From assembly GCA_031216915.1 (NCBI GenBank), contig CM062292.1, positions 204,993,262 to 205,057,261 of the forward strand: 64,000 nt of DNA, given 5' to 3'. The position numbers and the translations under genes were made by a program. Shown piece after piece: positions 11,906-22,300 of this stretch. The notes beneath the pieces were generated by a model. That model had not been told where the DNA came from and searched no databases. It was given only the letters and a program-made list of their open reading frames with translations. How positions within the stretch are numbered: position 1 is the stretch's first letter; each line of letters opens with the position of its first letter. Origin of the DNA: Pictodentalium vernedei. Lineage: Eukaryota > Mollusca > Scaphopoda > Dentaliida > Dentaliidae.

Positions 11906-12149
11906 TTAACTCTTAACGTGCTGAGTTTTTTTCTCGAAATTTCATCATATCCCGTTTTGGCTGCTATGAAGCAGACATGACTGGATTTGATATAAATTCC
12001 TGATATGGAAACAGAAAATATCTGGGGATATTTTTCTCCAATTTCTAGAGAAAAATGGTGGCTAAAAGAGTCAAAATTATACTTGGTCTGGTGACAAGAT
12101 ATTCGCTGATTTGGGCAGGAAAAACCGACAGCAGCGTGTAAGAGGTTAA
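11906..12149. mobile_element. Element F copy 1, TTAA-flanked
   Basis: Lies between TTAA at 11906-11909 and TTAA at 12146-12149. The termini CTCTTAACGTGCTG and CAGCGTGTAAGAGG are inverted repeats. A second copy at 54390-54879 shares the central CATGACTGGATTTGATA-type text but is enlarged by a family A MITE. It is non-coding. Confidence 0.65.
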
Positions 12150-12577
12150 TGGGAACAAATTCAATAGTATTTGGCCAGTGAACTATTTCACTTTCGGTGG
12201 GTTGGGTCTATTGAAGTAAAAGAACGACAATTCTATTAACCCTCTATACACTTAAGTTAAAATATCAAAATGTCAAACACCAAACGTTCCTAAAAATGCA
12301 AATAGGAAGTTAACCCATTCAGGCTTGTTTGGCGGAGCTGAATGTCAAACAAGATTGAATTGGATAGCGTCCGAGTTGCATTTTTGGAAAAAAATGTTGC
12401 TTGGAATTTTGATGTTTCAACTTTATTGTGCAGAGAGTTAAAGCGGGAAAAATGACCATACGCAGGTAATTGAAATGCAAAAGCACAACCGGATAGTCGA
12501 ACATTTTCTGATATACGATAGAAACTTTTCTTTCGAAGGTACAATATATTTATAAGTGCGCCCCCCATCCCCACATG

Positions 12578-13023
12578 CAGTACAGCCGCCGTGGACTGGT
12601 TATTTCCGTGGAACCAATAATATTTATTCCAAACCCTACTAAAAGAAATAATCATCAAAATTTAATTAATAAAGCACCGGGTTGTAATTAAAATTTTCAT
12701 TATGATGATTTTTATTTAACCCTTTACCCAACGCAGACGATTTCAAAATTTATTATTTTAAATATCATTTTTTAAATTTTTTCAAAAAATTTCAACAAAA
12801 CCATATCATGTGACCCCTCTTTGGAACGAGCTCGTTCCAAAGAGGGGTCACATGATATGTTTTTGTTGAAATTTTTCGAAAAATAATATTTTTTCAGCTG
12901 CTGAATTTGCATATTACGCGGGCGGATGCGGGCGATTCGTTGGGTAAAAGGTTTTTGGTAAATGCATGCGTTGACGTTACTGCCCATGCGTGGATTTCGA
13001 CCAGTCCATGGCGACTGTACAGT
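12578..13023. mobile_element. Element E copy 2, split by a family B MITE
   Basis: The ends are CAGTACAGCCGCCGTGGAC and its complement GGCGACTGTAC. It shares GCACCGGGTTGTAATTAAAA with copy 1 (4651-5134). Family B occupies 12720-12952 at a TTAA site inside this copy, while the element D site is intact and empty. Confidence 0.65.
12720..12952 (+). mobile_element. Family B TTAA hairpin MITE, copy 1
   Basis: Preceded by TTAA, it starts CCCTTTACCCAACGCAGACG and ends TTCGTTGGGTAAAAGG. Its central palindrome has arms reading CATATCATGTGACCCCTC and a short centre GAACGAGCTCGTTC. Family B differs from family A inside (ATTTATTATTTTAAATAT, CAACAAAACCATATCATG) but shares the outer 14 bp. It is non-coding. 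Confidence 0.9.
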
Positions 13024-13039
13024 ATTCTTCTTATTTACA

Positions 13040-13540
13040 TCCCATTTTCCATAAATATTATAAGGAGTCTTGTTCTACGAGGCAAAAATTTGGGCATTCT
13101 AATATGAAATGTTCCAGTGTCTCAGCCACTCCTAATTACACATTTGGCACACTCTTTCCACGCCTTTCCCGATCCACCCCCTAAACTCTAGTGACTTCGA
13201 TCTCACTTTGAACAACAAAAACCTCCCCTCACCCCATAAGAACCGTTTAGGCACTCCTCAAAAGCTGGGGTATCATTTTTGTGCAACCCGTCTAAAGACC
13301 TCTTGGTCCTAATTCCAGCTCGCCAGTTTCTATTGCAATCCTCGAGCACCTTTCCCTCGATAAGGCTCCTGCCCTGCTTCACTCCCCTTTCACAGAGCTT
13401 CAGTCTCTATAGAGTAATTCTCCATTAGACCCCCCTCGCTTTCCTTTACCACTTTGTCTGAACGTTAGACTCCCATAAATCCATATGTGATACTTGGTAA
13501 TCCCACCCTCTCCGAGATGGTTTTTCCAACGAACACATTC
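13040..13540 (-). pseudogene. 3' part of decayed non-LTR retrotransposon (cysteine/histidine motif)
   Basis: The minus-strand translation in the frame ending here contains ETLEHFILECP. This matches the C-x-x-C...ET-x-x-H-x-x-x-x-CP pattern that follows the reverse transcriptase in several non-LTR clades. The same segment recurs on the plus strand at about 57140-57450 (EILEHIILEYP), so it is a repeated family. Several stops and frame breaks show it is dead. It is continuous with the reverse transcriptase remnant at 13840-14884, interrupted by a family B deletion derivative. Confidence 0.55.
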
Positions 13541-13544
13541 TTAC

Positions 13545-13679
13545 CCCTTTACCCAACGCAGACGATATCAAAAGTTATTATTTTAAATATAATTTTTTAA
13601 AATTTTTCAAGAAATTTCAACAAAACCATATCATGTGACCCCTACGCGGGCGGATGCGGGCGATTCGTTGGGTAAAGAG
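13545..13679 (+). mobile_element. Family B MITE copy 2, hairpin deleted
   Basis: The left half is intact (CCCCTTTACCCAACGCAGACG to CATATCATGTGACCCC). It jumps directly to TACGCGGGCGGATGCGGGCG and the right end, followed by TTAA. The centre and the whole right palindrome arm are missing, the product expected from deletion at a hairpin. Confidence 0.9.
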
Positions 13680-13839
13680 TTAAAGCTATTTCTTTCAAGT
13701 AGTTTTAACTGATTGAGTATCCTTTCATCCCTTGTCTTAAGTTCATTTGTGTGGTTTCTGTACACGCCTATACCCGTAACACATAAATTCACTCCCAAGT
13801 ATTCCTATCCTTCCGTTTAACCCACTGTTATATCCTTGC

Positions 13840-14884
13840 TTTCCTCTTCACTGATAAACAATTACCCTTCCTCTACCTTCGCGACGCATCAACCCTTCGG
13901 CCTACAGGCATTAACTTACTTTTGTTTTCATTCAGTTCAAGTCGCCATTTATCCCCGTACTTTCCCACCATGGTTAACAGTATGTTTGTAGTCCATCTTC
14001 ACTCTCGGCTAATAAAACCATGTCATCGTCATCGGCAAAGAATAGCCCAGGGATTTTTGTCTCTCCGACTTCGACCCAACTCTTCTCCTGAATCTTTTAT
14101 GTACAATACAAACAGAATCGGTGACAAGATGCACTCCCGACCGATGCCTATTTCCATTGGGACCCTTTTTGTTGTGAAGTTTCCCAGGTTGAGTACACTC
14201 TGCACATCTTTGTACAGTGCTATCATCACTCCGACAAAACTTCCGCCGAATCAAAGGCCCCAAGTTTCTGCGAGATTCCCTCCCTCCACACTCTGTTGTA
14301 TGTTTTTTTTCAGATTAAGCAAAGTCATAAACATCTTGCTTTTATTGGCTGTTGTTTATTCTGTCAGTTGAGAGAAAATAAACAAGTGGTCAGTGACTCG
14401 TCTCCCTTTCCGGAACCCATTCCAGATTTTCCCTGGGAACCCTTTTTTCAACATTTTCCACAAGGGTTCCACAGGGAACCTTACAAAATACCTTTCCACA
14501 ATTGCTGCTAACAGATATCCCACTGTAATTATCTAAACCTTCGCTATCTAAATTTTGTGTGTGAATGTTACCATGCTTTCCTTTCACATTGTTGGGACCT
14601 CTTGCTGTGTGATTAAATAGTGATGTAAGATGCCCATATAATGCATCCCTTCCTCTTTTTAAAAACTCGTTGGGAATTTCGTCAGTTCGTGCTGCTTTGC
14701 CATGCATTTCGTTCTGTCCGCGCCTCAATTTGCCTCCATAGTAAGTTGGATTATTTTTGTGTGCTCTCCATCATACATTCTGGAGGAACGCCTTCTCACC
14801 ATCTTCCATCATTTACCCTCTCCCAATGCTTGACCATTTCTGCCGTTGTACTCTCCTGGTCTTCACTGCTTTTGCCGTCCACCT
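13840..14884 (-). pseudogene. Decayed non-LTR reverse transcriptase
   Basis: Minus-strand frames show reverse transcriptase landmarks in order. They are NIKVDGKSSEDQES (pre-RT, near 14884-14840), KAARTDEIPNEFLKRGRDAL (fingers, about 14650-14700), LDNYSGISVSSNCGKVF (about 14510-14560) and then GRECILSPILFVLYIKD (about 14090-14150), corresponding to the GxxQGxxLSPxLFxxYxxD block. At least two frame changes separate them, and a catalytic YADD cannot be read. The length is compatible with one RT domain. Upstream parts lie at 20115-20337 and 20580-21224 across the inserted 14897-20137 segment. The plus-strand open frames here are shadows. Confidence 0.7.
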
Positions 14885-14896
14885 TAATGTTCTGTA
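14885..14896 (+). repeat. Target-site duplication, left copy (TAATGTTCTGTA)
   Basis: An identical 12 bp occurs at 20138-20149. In both places it lies inside the same disrupted minus-strand retrotransposon, whose linker and RT halves abut exactly at this word. It marks the insertion of 14897-20137. Confidence 0.8.
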
Positions 14897-15345
14897 GGGC
14901 ACAGCTGTATCAGTATTCTTTAATCCCCGGCGTTTCTGACCAGTGGAACAAAGTGCCCCTCCCTATCCGTGAGATCACATCAATCCATTACTTCAAGACG
15001 TTCCTAAACGCGGGCAACGAACGATCTCCTCGTTTTTACATTTACGTGGGCCATTGTCCCCTTAATTTGTTTAGGCTGCTCCCTTCAAATTGTCTGTCTG
15101 TCATATCTTAGGGTGAAATTTATGCATCCAATCTGGCACTTCCTTTCTTTTATCTTCTCTCTATGTGTCTCATTTCTCATTTCCGTTCTATAATCTCCCC
15201 TTACCATCCACATGCTAAGTTTAAACAATCTCATATATCTCTGACTGGGTGGCTTGGCCCAGTTAGCCAAGATAGTCGTGAGCTGTTGGCCCTCAGTCGT
15301 TGCTATATGAGCCTACCTAATGATTACTGCAATGTTTTGAAGTGA
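14897..15345 (+). pseudogene. 3' end of a non-LTR retrotransposon, 5'-truncated
   Basis: The plus-strand frame contains SDQWNKVPLPIREITSIHYF followed by KTFLN. This matches the C-terminal WNxLPxxIRxxxSxxxFKxxL motif of many non-LTR reverse transcriptase proteins. It begins immediately after the 12-bp duplication, as a 5'-truncated insertion should, and its stop is near 15109. The following 230 bp is probable 3' UTR. It belongs to a different family from the minus-strand element it interrupts. Confidence 0.6.
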
Positions 15346-15349
15346 ATTA

Positions 15350-18300
15350 AGACTCACCACAACAGTTTTATGATTTTTTCACCTATATTTTGTGGCCTCT
15401 AGATCTCGAAAACTGGCTTACAATTCTTCTGAAATTTTGCACATATGTTTGCTCACATCTGAAGGAGTGCCTCCACATACCGCCGTTTTAGTGAAAGCGT
15501 TTAACACCTCCAGGCGGATCAAAATATAGCAAAAATGACACTTTTTCCAAAAATTCTCCAATATTATCAGCTCTTTGAAGATAACACTTTCTGTATATTT
15601 AGAGTCTAACATGTTATAATGAAATCACTTAACCCTTTACCTAACCTGAAAAGCAGACGACACTTGCCAAAATAATTCTTGAATAACTAATTTTTTTCAT
15701 TTTTTGTCTCAAAAACATAGGTTATGACCCCTCGTTGGAACGAGCTCGTCGAGCTCGTTCCAACGAGGGGTCATAACTTGTGTTTTTGAGACAAAAAATG
15801 AAAAAAATAATGAAAATTAATTGGCGATTTTTGAGAATAGCGCTGGCCGGTTTTGGCCGTTGAGTTAGGTAAAGGGTTAAAACGTTTTTCAACTTTAACC
15901 CCCATCGACCTCAAAGAGCCGAAGTTTGTGATTTTCAGCAATATAGCACAAATTCCAGAGGCCATTTTTAGATATTGCGAGTGATATATGCCAAAGATTT
16001 TAGTATAGGAAGATGACTCTTTAATTGGATGACAACTTTATGGTTCAAGTTTGTTTGTCGCATTTAACATTTTGGCAAAGTGATATCTAGAGTAAGAGTG
16101 CTCTTTCACAACTATGAAAATTTGCAGACTTTGGAAACCGTTCTCGATCAGTTGTCGAAGGGTTAACTTGAAACGTTTTGTTTTGCCACGTGCAAAAATA
16201 TCTACTCATCAAACTTGCTTGATAAGTTTAAATATCAGGCTTAACCCACACCCTGGTTTTGTAACTTGAATACAAGTGGGGTCTTATTTTGTACAAAATT
16301 CACACACTTTGTGTTCACTTTTCCGGCAGTCGGAACGATGTAGACATAATTTTTTTTGTACAGGCACATAGATCATTAACTGATGAACATTTTTGCTGTT
16401 ATAAGTTATCTTGAAATATTTAACGCTACTGCTTTTCTGCCCTCGTGAAGGTGGGAACTGTTACAAAAAATGAAAATTTGCAAACTTTGGTTGCCGTTTT
16501 CGATCAGTTGTACGAGGGTTAACTTTATCATGTGCAGAAGTGTCTACTCAACAAACTTGTTATCAACTTTAAATATCAGACTTAATCCTCACCCTGTTTT
16601 TATAACTTGAATACGAGTGGTGTCTTATTATTTTGTATAAAATCCAGACACTTTGAGTTCACTTTTCCGGCGTTGGAGGCGACGTAGATGTAGATTTTTT
16701 GCACAGGCGTATAGATCATTAACTGACAAACCTTTTTGCTGCTATAAGTTATCTTGAAATTTTTAACCTATTCTTGCTTCTTCTGCCTGCATGCACAGGG
16801 GCCGGTTTGAAAAATATAAAAATTTGCATTCTTTGCTTACTGTTTTCGAGCAGTTGCAAGAGGGCTGACTTCAATATTTTTGTTTTCTTTGTGAAGAATT
16901 GCAACTAAACAACCTTGCTTTTTGTAAGCGGAGACATCTGACATCTGATTTAACCCTTACCCATTCTGGTTGTCCCAATAAGGGGAAATGTCGTATTTCT
17001 TAACAAACTCAACCTCAGTTTGCGGCCTGTAGATCTCAAAAACGGGACGACTGTTTCTGGAAGTTTGTACACTTATTTTACTTTTACCATGTACAGAAAT
17101 GTCTACTCAACGATCTTGCTGTAATAAGTTTAAATAACAGACTTACCCCTCAGTCAGTTTTTGTAACTTGAATTCAAGTCGTGTCTTATTTTGTACAATA
17201 TTCGCACATTTTGTGTTCACTTTTCCAGTATTGGACACGACGTACATGTAAATATGTTGCACAGGTGTATATATTATTAACTGATGAACATTTTTGCTGT
17301 AATAAGTTACCTTGAAATGTTTAACCCAACGCCTCTACCGCCTGCGTGGACATGGAAACTGTTAGAAATATCAAACTTTGCATACTTTGATTACTGTTTT
17401 CGGGCAGTCGCAAGAGGGTTAACTTCAAACTTCTTGTTTTTTATGAAGAATAGTAAATTCATTAATCTTTCTTTCGTAATTGGAGACAGCAGGCTAAAAC
17501 CTTAGCCATTCTGGTTACCTTAATAAGGGAGAAATGTCATATTTTTAACAAATTCCACCTCAATGCCGTGGCCTGTAGATCTAAAACGCGGGACAACTTT
17601 TTCTGGAAGTTTGCACACGTATATTTGTTTTGCAGAAATATCTACGCCACAAACTTGCTGTGATAAGTTTAAATATCCTACTTAACCCTCGCCCAAATAG
17701 TTAACTTGAGTACGAAGGTTTTATTTTGTACAATATTCACGCATTTTGTGTTCAATTTTTCCAGCATTGGGAACGACGTAGATGTAAACATGTTGCTCAG
17801 GCGTGTAGATCATTAACTGACAAACTTTTTTTGCTGTAATCGTTTAGCTTGAAATGCTTAACCCAACGCCTCTTCTGCGCGCTTGAACGTAGGAACTGTT
17901 TGAAGAACATCAAAATTTCATACTTTGGATACTGTTTTCGGACAGTTGCAAGCGGGTTAACTTCACATTTTTTGTTTTTCCTTGGAAGGAATTTCAAACT
18001 AAATAATCTTGCTTTTGCAAGTAGAGATCTCAGACTAAAGACTTATCCATTCTGGTTATCTTAATATGGGAGAAATGTCTAAGTTTTTTAAAACAGATCC
18101 CACCTTTCTTTTGTGGTCTGTAGATCTCAGTAAAACATAGCAAAATTTCAGATAAATATGGTGAATTTGAGTCGAGGCTAGATTAGATATTCCATATATT
18201 TAGAGTGTAATATAATGCATCAACATTACCGAGCAGCATCATCACTTATGATCCCCATCAAACATTAATAATGCAAAACTGCACAACTTCCCAAGTTAAA

Positions 18301-20110
18301 ATCCATAAAAAGAGACTAAAATGTGATCACAATTTTAGTATAGGAAGATACCAAGCTAGTTATAAAACAAATTTATGGTTCAATGTTTGTGGCATTTAAC
18401 CCTTTAGCACTGTAATTGATAGAGTAAGGGCACCGTTCAAAAATACGAAAATTCGCAAACTTTTGTTCCTGTTTTCAATCAGTTGTATGAGGGTTAACGT
18501 TGAACTCTTTGTTTCCCGGTGTGTAGAGATGCTTGGTAAACAAAGTTGCTGTTATAAGGTTAGATCTTTGATAAAACACTCTCTCAATGTTGGTAACTTG
18601 AATAGGTAGTTTCATTACTATTTTATCAAGCATGGTGAGCCTGTGATTCTACGGAATCACAATTTTCTGGTTCTTACTTTTTTCACCAAACTTTTGTGGC
18701 CTGTAGACGTGGAAAAGTGGCTGTACGATTCTTCTGAAATTTTGCACACGTATTTTCTTCTGTTTGAAGGTGTGCTACCACATGCCGCCATGTTAGTGAA
18801 AACGTTTAATTTCTTCAGGCGGACCAAAATATAGCAAAAATTACCCTTTTTTCCAAATATTTTCCAACACTGTCGGTCTTGTGAAGATGAAATTTTCTAT
18901 ATATTTAGAATCTAACATGTTGTAATGAAATCACTTAAAATGTTTTCTAACTTTAATCCCCATCGACTTCAAAGGGCCAGAGTTTGTTTTTTTCAGCAAA
19001 ATAGCACAACTTTCATAGGACATTTCTCGATACTGCGAGTGATATGTGCCAAAGATTTTAGTAAAGGAAGATGACTTGTTAATTGGAGAACAACTTTATA
19101 GTTCAAGTTTATTTGTCGCGTTTACCCCTTTAGAACAGTGATATCTAGAGTAAGAATACTGTTTGAAAAATATGAAAATTTACAAGACTCAACCCTTATC
19201 CATTCTGGTTATCATAATAAGGCAGCAATATTTTAAATTTTTTAACAAATTCCACCTCAATTTTGTGACCTGTGGATCTCAGAAACGGGCCAGTTTCTTC
19301 TGAAAGTTCCTAACACCTGTTTGTTCCTATCTGAGGTTGTTTCTCCACATACATTCATTTTAATGAAAACATTTCACGTGCCAGAATCTGAGAAAAATAT
19401 GGCGAAATTTCACAAAAATATGGCGAGGATTGAGTCCAGGCTAGATTAAATGTTTCATATATTTAGAGTGCAATATGAGGCAACAACATAACCGAACAGT
19501 GCCATCACTTCTAACCCCCATCGACCGTTAACTGGTCATAGTTTGTGATTTTTAGAAAAACAGCAAAGTTCCCAAGTTAAAATCCCTTTCCAGCGACTGA
19601 TATATGATCACAATTTTAGTATAGGAAGATGCGACGTTGATCGCAAAACAAATTTATGGTTCAAGTTTGTTTGTGGCATTTAACTCTTTAGCCCAGTGAT
19701 TGATAGAGTAAGGGCATGGTTTGAAAAATATGAAAATTCGCAAACTTTGGTTACTGTTTTCGATCAGTTGTATCAGGGTAACTTTAAACTCTTTGTTTGC
19801 CAGTGCGTAGAGATGTTTGGTAAGCGAAGTTGCTGTTATAATGTTAGATCTTTGAAAAAACGTACCCTCTCTCAGTTTTGGTAACTTGAATATGGGTAGT
19901 TTCAGTACAATTTTGTCAAGCATGGTGAGCCTGCATTCTATAGAAGCACAATTTTCTAGTTCATATTGAGCTTGGGAGACGACACACTTAAGCTTGACGC
20001 TTCCTCTCGAATCCCTCATCTTTACAGTAACTTGTAAATTGTTACACTGTGTATGTCAGTATTTTGTATTATATTTTTTTGTTAACAATTAAATGTATGC
20101 ATGTGAGATA
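15350..20110. repeat. Degenerate tandem array, period about 545-585 bp
   Basis: The landmark GTGGCCTGTAGATCT and its variants occur at 15392, 17022, 17568, 18113, 18696 and 19265, so four successive intervals are 546, 545, 583 and 569 bp. A second landmark, ATTAACTGATGAACATTTT, recurs at about 16375, 16716, 17276 and 17812. The phrase AACTTGAATACAAG with variants recurs at about 16265, 16604, 17167, 17703, 18597 and 19885. One unit near 16370-16710 is shortened to about 340 bp. Units are diverged and non-coding, and family A copy 3 sits inside one unit. Confidence 0.85.
15633..15876 (+). mobile_element. Family A TTAA hairpin MITE, copy 3
   Basis: Flanked by perfect TTAA (15629-15632 and 15877-15880) and complete from CCCTTTACCTAACCTG to GTTAGGTAAAGGG. 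The surrounding tandem-repeat unit exists without it at 18925-18950 (ATCACTTAAAATGTTTTC), which is a direct empty site with a single TTAA at 18935-18938. This is the best boundary proof for the family. Confidence 0.96.
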
Positions 20111-20114
20111 GATT

Positions 20115-20337
20115 TTAAGAATAAATATTGTTTAAACTAATGTTCTGTACAGTATTGCCTTTGTTAGGTTTATTTATAGAGTTCCAGAATAAAATGGAAC
20201 TTGAACCCCCTGTTTTTCTTGTTTTAATGAGGTTACTGTTCCGCGTTTCCAATGTTTGTCTGTGATTTTTTTTCACCTTTTTTCTTGCTTCTTCATATAC
20301 TTCTTTGGTACTTTTGGTGGCTGCAGCCTTCACCCCA
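20115..20337 (-). pseudogene. Non-LTR retrotransposon linker between endonuclease and RT
   Basis: The minus-strand open frame includes KSTKEVYEEARKKVKKNHR and KTRKTGGSSSILFWNSI. This basic, helix-rich segment is of the kind found between the endonuclease and the reverse transcriptase. It ends at the right copy of the 12-bp duplication; the matching continuation (NIKVDGKSS) is found at 14884 going down. The family B copy at 20342-20574 separates it from the endonuclease. Confidence 0.6.
20138..20149 (+). repeat. Target-site duplication, right copy (TAATGTTCTGTA)
   Basis: Partner of 14885-14896. A possible polyadenylation signal AATAAA lies just upstream at about 20120-20126, on the inner side of the duplication, as expected for a plus-strand retroposed segment. 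Confidence 0.75.
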
Positions 20338-20341
20338 TTAA

Positions 20342-20574
20342 CCCTTTACCCAACGCAGACGATTTCAAAATTTATTATTTTAAATATAATTTTTTGAATT
20401 TTAAAAAAAAATTCAACAAAACCATATCATGTGACCCCTCTTTGGAACGAGCTCAACGAGCTCGTTCCAAAGAGGGGTCACATGATATGGTTTTGTTGAA
20501 ATTTTTCGAAAAATAATAAAAATTTTTCAGCTGCTGAATTTGCATATTACGCGGGCGATTCGTTGGGTAAAGGG
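20342..20574 (+). mobile_element. Family B TTAA hairpin MITE, copy 3
   Basis: Flanked by TTAA at 20338-20341 and 20575-20578. It is complete from CCCTTTACCCAACGCAGACG to CGTTGGGTAAAGGG, and both arms of CATATCATGTGACCCCTC are present. It is inserted in the minus-strand retrotransposon between endonuclease and linker. Confidence 0.95.
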
Positions 20575-20579
20575 TTAAT

Positions 20580-21224
20580 TGCATAGATTACAATGCCTTG
20601 TTCGAGAAAAACGACTTTTCTAGGATGTATGGCGATGCAGCAGACTTCAGATCGAAATATCATCACGTGGACGAATTGACAAGAAATCCAAATATAACAC
20701 CCACCGAATATAAAGCTCTCTATCCCCTGTTCCTGTTCGACGTTAGCATATTCTAAATGCAGCACATTTTTTCTTTCTTTGAGCCCATTATTTACGGTAT
20801 ATCCTAGTTCACTTGTCGTTACTCTAACTCTCCCAATGCTTTCCCTTCCAATATCTTTCAGTCTTCCCACTAAAAATCGGCCAACTTCTGATCGTTATCT
20901 CCGGCTGACACATTTTCTAGCTTTGATTTTAAATTCTCCTCAAAGTGCCCCCAGTCTGCTTCTTTTCCAAGTTTCCAAATGTCCGTAAAGACCGTCCTTT
21001 GTGTTGGTATTCTATTGCGCCAAACACTTATTGTTATCAGGTTGTGATCACTATTTAACTCATAATTTCCTTCGTCATCTATTGCCTTGCCCAGCTCTGG
21101 GCCAGTGAATACATAGTCGATTATTGTCTTTCTGTCGTTCCTTTCCCGCGTCTATTTACTCTTACAGTTTGAATCCCTATTTAAAATCTTCAGCCCCAGC
21201 TCATTTGTAAATTCTAAGAGTGAT
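20580..21224 (-). pseudogene. Decayed apurinic-type endonuclease of non-LTR element
   Basis: Minus-strand translation from about 21220 downward gives EFTNELGLKILNRDSN, then RERNDRKTIIDYVFTGPELG and NYELNSDHNLITISVW. These are the endonuclease/exonuclease/phosphatase signatures (TR...IDYV and SDHNL). A stop interrupts SK*TRER, and frames break below 20870. The N-terminal half of the domain is missing at 21225, where the Penelope-like inverted structure begins. It would nick target DNA for target-primed reverse transcription in an intact element. Confidence 0.7.
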
Positions 21225-21705
21225 TAAGTAAAGAGGCAGCGGCCTATCCCAAGCTAGGTAAAAATCTCAAGGGCGGGGGCATATAAGGCGGCTGGCACAA
21301 ATTCGCCGGTTATTTATGGAAATGGGGTGCTACTGTGGGAAGGGAAGGAGAATCTCCTTGTGAGAAGGGAGTAGCATCAGAGGGAGGGGAGGCAACATCC
21401 TTAATATGGTATTCACTAGTTGGAAGGAGGTTCACCTACAGGAATAAGAACAGTTTGGGTGGGTGGGGGGGGGGGGGGGGGGGGGGGATAGGAGTGAAAC
21501 ACAAAATGTTATAATATTCCGGGCGGGGAGGTATATAGATATTTAGGTACATGCGGTTGTATAACAGTTTGATGTCCTCTTAGAAATGGCAATGGGTGGG
21601 TTTTTCGGGTGGGAATGAATTTTTAACCCTCTCCCTGAGGCAATTTTTCCATGGTTACTCAGTAGGTATTTGGATAAATTGGTGTTATATTTGTTTACAA
21701 GAAGA
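21225..21705 (-). repeat. Left arm of 480-bp inverted repeat
   Basis: Complementary, with moderate divergence, to about 23235-23710. Matched blocks include GATTAAGTAAAGAGG at the outer end, AGGGCGGGGGCATATAAG, TTCACTAGTTGGAAGGAGGT, a G run of more than 20 at about 21464-21487, and GGTGTTATATTTGTTTAC at the inner end. The pair encloses about 1.5 kb. Confidence 0.85.
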
Positions 21706-21755
21706 ACATTGATTTTATGGTAACACCCCCAGAACCACCCGGTAAATATAGCCAT
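21543..21755 (-). pseudogene. Penelope-like element protein fragment (NLSKY motif), copy 1
   Basis: The minus-strand frame reads NKYNTNLSKYLLSNHGKIAS, then GRGLKI. The pattern NLSxxxLxxxxxxxLxxGLxFxPT occurs N-terminal to the reverse transcriptase in Penelope-like retroelements, as I recall the family. Copies 2 and 3 are on the plus strand at 22110-22300 and 23220-23400. Only this small segment is recognisable; no RT or GIY-YIG motif is seen. Confidence 0.45.
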
Positions 21756-22109
21756 GATCTAAACCTGCAACCAAGCGGCCCGGATTCAACAACCACTACC
21801 ACAGCGTCCGAAAAAGGTCAACCGCTATCTGTTCCCTAACCACCCGACTAGAGGTAGAAATAAAACCGAAACTGACTGTGTACCTTGTGAAATCCCTGTA
21901 TCAACATCCCAATCCCACCTCAACCCAAGACAATAATCAGCTCTGCTAGCCCTGATTATGAAGCTCAAACCGTCCACATGACTAGGGCCCACTATTCCGA
22001 CTCCTAGTGTAAAAATACCCCACACCCAAACTAGATCTAGCACAAACCCCAAAAAGACAGCGCCGTGCAAGGAATACCCATTAGAGGAGTAGACGCAGGC
22101 GCCGTACAG

Positions 22110-22300
22110 CTAACAAACAACACATACTCTGCCAATAAGTACATCACCAACTTGTCTAAGTATCCACTTAATAATCATGAAAAGATTGTACTAGGTAAAG
22201 GACTGGAATTCATTCCTACCCTACCCCCCCCCCCCCCAGGAGACCCACTCGTTCCCACTTCCAAAGTGACATTCAACTGCTTTGCGACCGCATACGATTG
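22110..22300 (+). pseudogene. Penelope-like element protein fragment, copy 2
   Basis: The plus-strand frame reads ANKYITNLSKYPLNNHEKIV followed by LGKGLEFIPT, the best preserved of the three copies. A C run (22226-22239) interrupts it, and the reading stops at about 22300. It lies between the inverted arms. Confidence 0.5.

Noticed and set aside
12290..12658. Open frame of 122 codons on the minus strand
   Set aside because: It extends into element E and has no recognisable motif.
13922..14371. Open frame of 149 codons on the plus strand
   Set aside because: It is the antisense of the minus-strand reverse transcriptase remnant.
15350..20110. CRISPR-like or regularly spaced short repeat array
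   Set aside because: The period is over 500 bp, units are diverged along their length, and the genome is eukaryotic.
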